Below are positions 58,800 to 64,000 of a stretch of 64,000 bases of DNA, piece by piece. The translations under genes were made by a program, and so were the position numbers. The notes beneath the pieces are model-generated. The model saw only the letters and a list, made by a program, of their open reading frames with translations, was not told where the DNA came from and searched no databases. Origin of the DNA: Nitratidesulfovibrio sp. Its GTDB lineage: Bacteria > Desulfobacterota > Desulfovibrionia > Desulfovibrionales > Desulfovibrionaceae. How positions within the stretch are numbered: the first letter of the stretch is position 1; each line of letters opens with the position of its first letter. The stretch lies in the NCBI RefSeq assembly GCF_040373385.1, contig NZ_JBDXXH010000002.1, forward strand, positions 310,001 to 374,000, in the 5' to 3' direction.

Positions 58800-59213
58800 C
58801 TACTTTTCGGTCTTTTCCAGATGCACGCCGAGCTTTTCGATTTCGTCCAGCAGCAGCTGGCGGCGGATGGGCTTTACGATGAAGCTGACGGCATCGCCCA
58901 GAAAGAAGGCGTCGTGCACTTCCTGCGAATCGTCCAGGCCGGAAATCATGATGACCTTCACGGCCTTTTCGGGGGCAATGCCCTCTTCCTTCTCGATTTC
59001 GCGGATTTCGCGCAGGGCCTGCTGCCCGTCTGCGTTGGGCATGAGGATGTCGAGGGTGACCACGTCGTAGGGTTCGCCGTCCCTGAGGGCGGAACTGAAG
59101 GCTTGCACGCCTTCCTCACCATCGGTGGCGATGTCGACATACCCGTAGGGGTGAAGGATTTTCTGGACCAGTCTGCGGCTGTCGAAGTCGTCGTCAACGA
59201 CCAGGAATTTCAT
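58800..59213 (-). CDS. Single-domain response regulator
   Basis: 137 aa from 59213 ([14 protein letters not shown]). It consists only of a receiver: acidic cluster DDD, phospho-acceptor Asp55 ([13 protein letters not shown]), Thr/Ser position ISGLDDS and Lys in FIVKPI. CheY-like, without output domain, so it works by protein contact. Its kinase is not obvious; the Hpt protein at 50056 is a candidate at a distance. Confidence 0.9.
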   Translation of the reverse strand: MKFLVVDDDFDSRRLVQKILHPYGYVDIATDGEEGVQAFSSALRDGEPYDVVTLDILMPNADGQQALREIREIEKEEGIAPEKAVKVIMISGLDDSQEVHDAFFLGDAVSFIVKPIRRQLLLDEIEKLGVHLEKTEK

Positions 59214-59427
59214 CGGAACGTCCTTCTGCCTGCGCGCGTGGTGCGCCGTGGTTTCGCCGCCGCGCCTGCGTGGGGCGGCGGCTTGATGGATGCCCGGTAA
59301 GCGCGATGCGGACCTCAATGTGGTCGGGGCTGGCGCCTCTGGCGTCTGCCTTCGGAATTGCTGACGAACATAGCCGCCAGCGGTGGCGGGGTCAATGAGC
59401 GTTAACGCCCCGCATATCTTTCTATAA

Positions 59428-59447
59428 GGCGGCGTTGCAGTGCCGCC
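59428..59447 (-). terminator. Possible terminator of pgm
   Basis: GGCGGC (59428-59433) and GCCGCC (59442-59447) form a short stem 7 nt past the pgm stop on the minus strand, followed by TTATAG. Weak. Confidence 0.35.
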
Positions 59448-59453
59448 TGCCGT

Positions 59454-61112
59454 CTATACCCCGGCCGCCGCAAAGGCCCGGTCCACTATGTCCACGGCCT
59501 CTTGCTGGATGCGCTTCAGGTGGTCCGGTCCCTTGAAGCTTTCGGTGTAGATCTTGTACATGTCCTCGGTGCCGGAGGGCCGCGCGGCAAACCAGCCGTC
59601 ATCCGTAATGACTTTCAAGCCTCCGATCGACGCCCCGTTGCCGGGGGCCTTGGTCAGCATTGCGGTGATGGGCGCGCCCGCAAGTTCGGTGGCGGTCAGC
59701 ACGTCGGGCGAAAGGTTGGCCAGCACGGCCCGCCGCTCCGCCCCGGCGGGCGATTGCAGGCGTTCGTACAGCGGCGCGCCGAACTGTTCGGTGAGCCTGG
59801 TGTACAGTTCCGCCGGGTCGCGGCCTTCCACGGCCATGATTTCCGCCGCCAGCAGGTTCAGCAGCAGGCCGTCCTTGTCGGTGGTCCACACCGTGCCGTC
59901 GCGCCGCAGAAAGGACGCCCCGGCGCTTTCTTCCCCACCGAACCCGCAACTGCCCTCCAGCAGCGGCTGCACGAACCACTTGAAGCCCACGGGCACCTCC
60001 ACCACCTTGCGGCCCAGCGATGCCGCCACCCGGTCCACCATGGAACTGGTGACCACCGTCTTGCCCACGGCGCATTGCGGCGCCCACTGCGGGCGGTGGC
60101 GGAACAGGTACCACACGGCCACGGCCAGGTAGTGGTTGGGGTTCATGAGGCCCGATGCGGTGACGATGCCGTGGCGGTCTGCGTCGGCGTCGTTGCCGAA
60201 GGCCACGTCGAACCTGTCGCGGAGATTGATCAGCCCGGCCATGGCCCACGGGGACGAGCAGTCCATGCGGATCTTGCCGTCCTTGTCCAGCGGCATGAAC
60301 CGGAAGGTGGGGTCCACCGCGTCGTTCACCACGGTGATGTCGAGGCCGTAGGCTTCGGCAATGGGGCGCCAGTAGGCCAGCGACGAGCCGCCCAGCGGGT
60401 CTGCCCCCAGCTTCAGCCCGGCGGCCTTGATGGCGGGCATGTCCACCACGGAGGCAAGGTCGGCCACGTAGTTGCGCACAAAGTCGCGCTGGCTCACGCA
60501 CGGGGCGGCCAGCGCATTGCGCAGGTGCATGCGGCGCACGGCGCGGTTGCCCCCGGTCCCGCTGTCCAGCAGTTCGTTGGCGCGGCGCTGAATCCACCTG
60601 GTGGCGTCTGTATCCGCCGGGCCGCCGTGGGGCGGGTTGTACTTGAAGCCGCCGTCTTCCGGGGGGTTGTGCGAGGGGGTGATGACGATGCCGTCACCAA
60701 GGCCCTGCGCGCGGCCCGCGTTCCAGGTGAGGATGGCGTGCGAAATGACCGGGGTGGGGGTGTAGCCGCCGCCCTGCTGGATGACCGTGGACACGCCGTT
60801 GGCGGCCAGCACTTCCAGCGCGGTGCGGTGGGCGGGTTCAGACAGGGCGTGGGTGTCCATGCCGAGGAACAGCGGGCCGGTTATGCCTGCCTGCGCGCGG
60901 TATTCGCACACCGCCTGGGTGACGGCGAGGATGTGTTCCTCGTTGAAGCTGCCGGACAGCGCGCCGCCCCGGTGGCCGGAGGTGCCGAAGGACACGCGCC
61001 GCTCGGGCGCGGCGGTATCCGGGTGCTCGGTATAGTAGGCGGCGACCAGCGCCGGAATGTCCACCAGTTGCGAAGGTTCGGGCCGCTGCCCGGCCTGCGG
61101 ATGCGTTGCCAT
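59454..61112 (-). CDS. pgm: Phosphoglucomutase (alpha-D-glucose phosphate-specific)
   Basis: 552 aa. Active-site Ser in [15 protein letters not shown], metal loop [11 protein letters not shown], sugar-binding GEESAGASF and phosphate-binding [12 protein letters not shown]. The N-terminus [20 protein letters not shown] is typical. It interconverts glucose-1-P and glucose-6-P for glycogen and surface-sugar synthesis. Confidence 0.95.
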   Translation of the reverse strand: MATHPQAGQRPEPSQLVDIPALVAAYYTEHPDTAAPERRVSFGTSGHRGGALSGSFNEEHILAVTQAVCEYRAQAGITGPLFLGMDTHALSEPAHRTALEVLAANGVSTVIQQGGGYTPTPVISHAILTWNAGRAQGLGDGIVITPSHNPPEDGGFKYNPPHGGPADTDATRWIQRRANELLDSGTGGNRAVRRMHLRNALAAPCVSQRDFVRNYVADLASVVDMPAIKAAGLKLGADPLGGSSLAYWRPIAEAYGLDITVVNDAVDPTFRFMPLDKDGKIRMDCSSPWAMAGLINLRDRFDVAFGNDADADRHGIVTASGLMNPNHYLAVAVWYLFRHRPQWAPQCAVGKTVVTSSMVDRVAASLGRKVVEVPVGFKWFVQPLLEGSCGFGGEESAGASFLRRDGTVWTTDKDGLLLNLLAAEIMAVEGRDPAELYTRLTEQFGAPLYERLQSPAGAERRAVLANLSPDVLTATELAGAPITAMLTKAPGNGASIGGLKVITDDGWFAARPSGTEDMYKIYTESFKGPDHLKRIQQEAVDIVDRAFAAAGV

Positions 61113-61336
61113 GCGTTCTCCTGCCCTGACGGCGCGAAGTGTGCCGAAGTGTTTGGGAAATTTGTATACCGCCGGGGCAGGGCAAGCGCAAGGGTGGGGA
61201 AGGAGTTATAATGAAGGGGGGCTGTTGGCGGGTGGCGGGTGGCAGCACGCGGCGCGGTGGCCACGCCGCAGGGCAGCATCGGGCCAATGCCCGCTCCGGG
61301 CTTTCGCCAGCCCCTGTTCGCCCGTGCAGCGTGCGG

Positions 61337-62125
61337 CTATGCGTTGTTCAACGACAACGAGTCGCCCCGGACAACACGCAGGGCGTCCCTGGCATACCAG
61401 CGCAGCATGTCCTGATGATCCCTTATGCCTTTGTCCGACAGCGATACCGCAGAAGATTTTGCATGCTCTGAAAACGTCAGGTTGTACTGGCTCAGGGGGT
61501 CGTCGAAATGTTCGACATAAAGCAGCGGCCATATGTAGCCGTTGACATATCCGCTTTTGTAGATGCTGATCTGGTATTCAGTCCATCCGTATGTCTTCTT
61601 GCCGGGGGTCACATGCATGTATCCGTGCGCCTGCTGGATGTGCCGGGGCATGATGTAGCAGCAGCCGCCAATGAATGCGTCCGGGATCATTGAAACACCG
61701 TCAATGTCCAGGACCCTGTTTTCCAGATCGCCATCCCGGAAGTAGCCGGGGTTGAAATGGAAGCCGCCGATCACCCCGATGCGGGGGGATTTTTCCTGGG
61801 CGGCCACAAGGGTCTTGAGCCAGTCGTTCGGAAGCAGGGTGTCGTTGTCCACCTTGCCGACGTAATCCGCCGTGGATTTCTTCCAGAACAGATTGGTGGG
61901 GAGGGCGATGCCTATGTTTTCGTGGTTGAAGAAGATGTGGCGTATGGTTGCGCCATATTTCTTCTGCATGAGGTTGATATACTCAACCGTGCCATCCGTT
62001 GAGCCGTTGTCGAAAATTGTCAGGTTGAAATCGATACCCGCATTCTCGATCATGGAGGGAAGCGTCTTGCGGGTGTACGCAATGCGATTGTATGTAATAT
62101 AGAGAATGTCTATCGTTTTTGACAT
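61337..62125 (-). CDS. Family 2 glycosyltransferase
   Basis: 262 aa from 62125 (GAGGAA upstream). GT-A fold: IDILYITYNRIAYTRKTLPS, FDNGSTDGTVEYI, YVGKVDNDTLLPNDWL (DND metal motif), then an acceptor region with Cys-Cys (IGGCCYIMPRH) and GWTEYQISIYKSGY. Cytoplasmic. It belongs to a surface-polysaccharide gene group that continues beyond the window's right edge. Confidence 0.85.
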   Translation of the reverse strand: MSKTIDILYITYNRIAYTRKTLPSMIENAGIDFNLTIFDNGSTDGTVEYINLMQKKYGATIRHIFFNHENIGIALPTNLFWKKSTADYVGKVDNDTLLPNDWLKTLVAAQEKSPRIGVIGGFHFNPGYFRDGDLENRVLDIDGVSMIPDAFIGGCCYIMPRHIQQAHGYMHVTPGKKTYGWTEYQISIYKSGYVNGYIWPLLYVEHFDDPLSQYNLTFSEHAKSSAVSLSDKGIRDHQDMLRWYARDALRVVRGDSLSLNNA

Positions 62126-62239
62126 GGTGTTGTTCCTCATGCGCACTGCGGGCAAGTTGCGCGGATTTCCCCGCAGCATGACGCGGTGGTTTCCGGCGCG
62201 GCGTCTTGAACGGCTGCCAAATCCTGCTCGGCTCCGTCA

Positions 62240-63700
62240 CTATTCCGCATAGAACGCATGGTGCCGAAGGTCGTATTCCAGCTTTTCTTCTGCTGTCGTC
62301 GCGCGCTTTCGCAGGGTGACTTCCATGTTGTCCACGGCCCGTGGGGTCCGTGTGATATTGTCGGCCTGTATTCCCTGGGCGTTCAGGGCCATCCCGATGT
62401 TGCTCAGCGTATACTTCAGGTCGACCATTTCAAAGCGGTAGTCTTTCCAGCCGATGTACCATGACCAGTCCGTATAGTAGCGAAAGCTCATCTCGTTGAA
62501 GGCCCTGACGTGCGTGGGGTCCTGCCAGGCGCCAAGGGACAGGTCGTACGGCACGCTGATTTGCAGGGTGCCCCCGGGTTCCAGCAGGTTCAGGAAGTTG
62601 GTCATTGTCGCCACGACGTCGGGAACGTGTTCGAGCACATCGTTTGTTTCGATGGTGGAGAAATACCCCTCCGGAAGCTCTTGCACCCCGAAGCGCCGGG
62701 TCTGGTAGGTGGTGCCCGGCGTGAAGGGCGTCGACAGGTCCAGCAGGATGTCTGGCCGCCATTTGGGGTCTATGTCGATGTTCAGGCAGTCTTCGCGGAA
62801 ATCCTTGCCCGAACCGGCGTTGATCTTGCGCGGCAACCGGGGCTGCGTGAGGCCCGTCTGCGGTGCGTCCGTGACCTTTGCGAGAATGTCCTCGTAGCGC
62901 TGGCGAGCAAAGATTTGGTGGCCGATCTGCCCCTGCTGCGCGCATGCCGAAGTGTTTTCAAGCAGTTCGAGCGTCGTGTCGATGAGCGCGTCGTACGGGG
63001 CGAAGGCGCATGTCCCTTCATATTCTGCGGGCACGAAGGTGTCCGGGTTGCGTTCGCTTACCACGGTCTTTCCGTTTGCGAGCAGGAAGCCTATGCGTGC
63101 TACTTCGAGTATTCCCGGCGTGTAGAAGTGAACGTTGAGCAGGATTCGTGATCGGGCAATGTGGAAGTTGCGTTCGTGCCCAAAGACCTTTTCAAGGGCT
63201 ACCGCCTTGATTCCCCGCTTGTTCAGCTCGTTGATGATGTGCTTTCGCCTGTCGTTGAGATATCCGTAGAGCAGGACGTCGATGTCTTTTGGGTAATCCG
63301 GGTTGATGCAGGACATTTGCCCGGTATAGCCGAAGGGCACATGGTGAATCTTGCTGATGCCGAAATTTCTTTTCAACAGTTCAAGGTTGCGGATGCTGTA
63401 TTCCCACACCGTGAATTTCTGCAAGGCTTCTATGTAGTGCGGGCGAAGCCCCTTGCTGCCTTTTGTTATCTGCTCGAAATTGTATATGATGGAGTCTTCC
63501 GGTATCTTGTCTTGCGGAAAGTCCGGAATGTCCTGAAGGCCGAAGATGATGTTCGTCGCCCTGCGGGAAAGCATCTGGGTTGAAACGTCTACCGTGTGTC
63601 CCATGTTGGTCAGGGCGGATGCCAGGGGGCGCGTGATGTCTTCCGCGCATTTCCAGTATTCCGACCCTTGCGCATGCAGTATGGCTATATTGTACTTCAT
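62240..63700 (-). CDS. Glycosyltransferase-methyltransferase fusion
   Basis: 486 aa. Residues ~1-290 resemble CgeB/GT1-like transferases (VWEYSIRNLELLKRNFGISK, HHVPFGYTGQMS, VLLYGYLNDRRKHIINELNK, YTPGILEVARIGFLLANGK). Residues ~290-486 are a class I SAM methyltransferase (INAGSGKDFREDCLNIDIDP, EDVLEHVP-type NDVLEHVPDVVATMTNFLNL, LEPGGTLQISVPYD). It likely adds and modifies a sugar in surface-glycan synthesis. Confidence 0.8.
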   Translation of the reverse strand: MKYNIAILHAQGSEYWKCAEDITRPLASALTNMGHTVDVSTQMLSRRATNIIFGLQDIPDFPQDKIPEDSIIYNFEQITKGSKGLRPHYIEALQKFTVWEYSIRNLELLKRNFGISKIHHVPFGYTGQMSCINPDYPKDIDVLLYGYLNDRRKHIINELNKRGIKAVALEKVFGHERNFHIARSRILLNVHFYTPGILEVARIGFLLANGKTVVSERNPDTFVPAEYEGTCAFAPYDALIDTTLELLENTSACAQQGQIGHQIFARQRYEDILAKVTDAPQTGLTQPRLPRKINAGSGKDFREDCLNIDIDPKWRPDILLDLSTPFTPGTTYQTRRFGVQELPEGYFSTIETNDVLEHVPDVVATMTNFLNLLEPGGTLQISVPYDLSLGAWQDPTHVRAFNEMSFRYYTDWSWYIGWKDYRFEMVDLKYTLSNIGMALNAQGIQADNITRTPRAVDNMEVTLRKRATTAEEKLEYDLRHHAFYAE

Positions 63701-63801
63701 GATGAACCTCGAAGCTGCGCTTCAACTGCCCCTTGGGCGGTTTTATGTCCTGTTTTTCGTTGCGGCATGGCAAGGCTGCTGCAATCGCATTCCGGGCAGG
63801 G

Positions 63802-64000
63802 TCATGCCTTGCGCGGCATGCCGTGCGCATGGCGCTTTCTCAGCTCGTGGGTGAGGTTTTGTACTGCGCCCCTGTCGCCCTGCACGGCGCGGTACCTTTC
63901 GACGGTGTCTTCATTGAGCATGTCATGCGGGAAGGCGCCGACATCTATTTGCAGGAAGCAGGTATACATTTCGCGCTCATTCATCTGCTTGAACCACCAT
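63802..64000 (-). CDS. C-terminal end of an unidentified protein (continues beyond window)
   Basis: The minus-strand frame is open to the window edge; the visible C-terminal ~65 residues (WWFKQMNEREMYTCFLQIDV... LTHELRKRHAHG) are hydrophilic and show no recognisable motif. Position next to glycosyltransferases suggests another glycan-related enzyme, but nothing more can be supported. Confidence 0.45.
   Translation of the reverse strand, partial: WWFKQMNEREMYTCFLQIDVGAFPHDMLNEDTVERYRAVQGDRGAVQNLTHELRKRHAHGMPRKA

Overview
The window is a piece of a high-GC chromosome that most resembles a sulfate-reducing Desulfovibrionaceae bacterium (Desulfovibrio / Nitratidesulfovibrio type). This is an inference from gene content and protein style: split glycine decarboxylase gcvPA/gcvPB, AmrS next to CobO, iron-sulfur proteins, a periplasmic-type molybdenum hydroxylase, and c-di-GMP and sigma-54 signalling proteins. 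No rRNA is present. The only RNA gene seen is a tRNA-Pro(UGG).

Layout. 1-3.3 kb: the 3' end of hrpB, a lipoprotein and a YitT/YczE-like membrane protein. 3.7-12.6 kb: an accessory island, mosaic in base composition, lying on the 3' side of tRNA-Pro. It holds a solitary HsdR-N-type nuclease, an AT-rich ATPase + nuclease-like + unknown triplet, a DUF2075-type helicase with an N-terminal PD-(D/E)XK nuclease, three small membrane proteins, a broken IS481-type transposase and a HigB/HigA-like toxin-antitoxin pair with a palindromic operator. 13.4-26.3 kb: housekeeping and redox genes (RRM protein, infA, Fe-S protein, cobO, amrS, purM, a radical SAM protein, a CgeB-like glycosyltransferase, thiC-like). 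26.5-32.1 kb: a five-gene operon for a Tat-exported molybdenum hydroxylase with its own cytochrome b. 32.4-40.8 kb: a PTS-EIIC/EAL fusion, a D-2-hydroxyacid dehydrogenase, and a substrate-binding protein overlapping a GGDEF-EAL protein. 40.9-49.8 kb: an AsmA-like protein, then a sensor kinase / sigma-54 regulator pair followed by a TPR lipoprotein. 50-53.8 kb: Hpt protein, ferredoxin, peroxiredoxin, a secreted protein and a VWA-OmpA protein. 53.9-61.1 kb: gcvH-gcvPA-gcvPB-lpdA, a single-domain response regulator and phosphoglucomutase. 61.3-64 kb: glycosyltransferases, one fused to a methyltransferase.

Most interesting points. (1) The island combines an AAA ATPase and a candidate TOPRIM-like partner with an unrecognised third gene, and separately a nuclease-helicase followed by two or three small membrane proteins sharing a juxtamembrane motif; both are candidate uncharacterised defence modules. 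(2) The start of the sigma-54 regulator gene is preceded by two exact 104-bp tandem copies of its own 5' end, each encoding a 35-aa micro-ORF whose stop overlaps the next start. (3) An EIIC sugar-permease domain is fused to an EAL phosphodiesterase. (4) A substrate-binding protein without a transporter overlaps a c-di-GMP enzyme by 4 nt. (5) The same ~20-bp repeat family occurs at two intergenic loci 35 kb apart.
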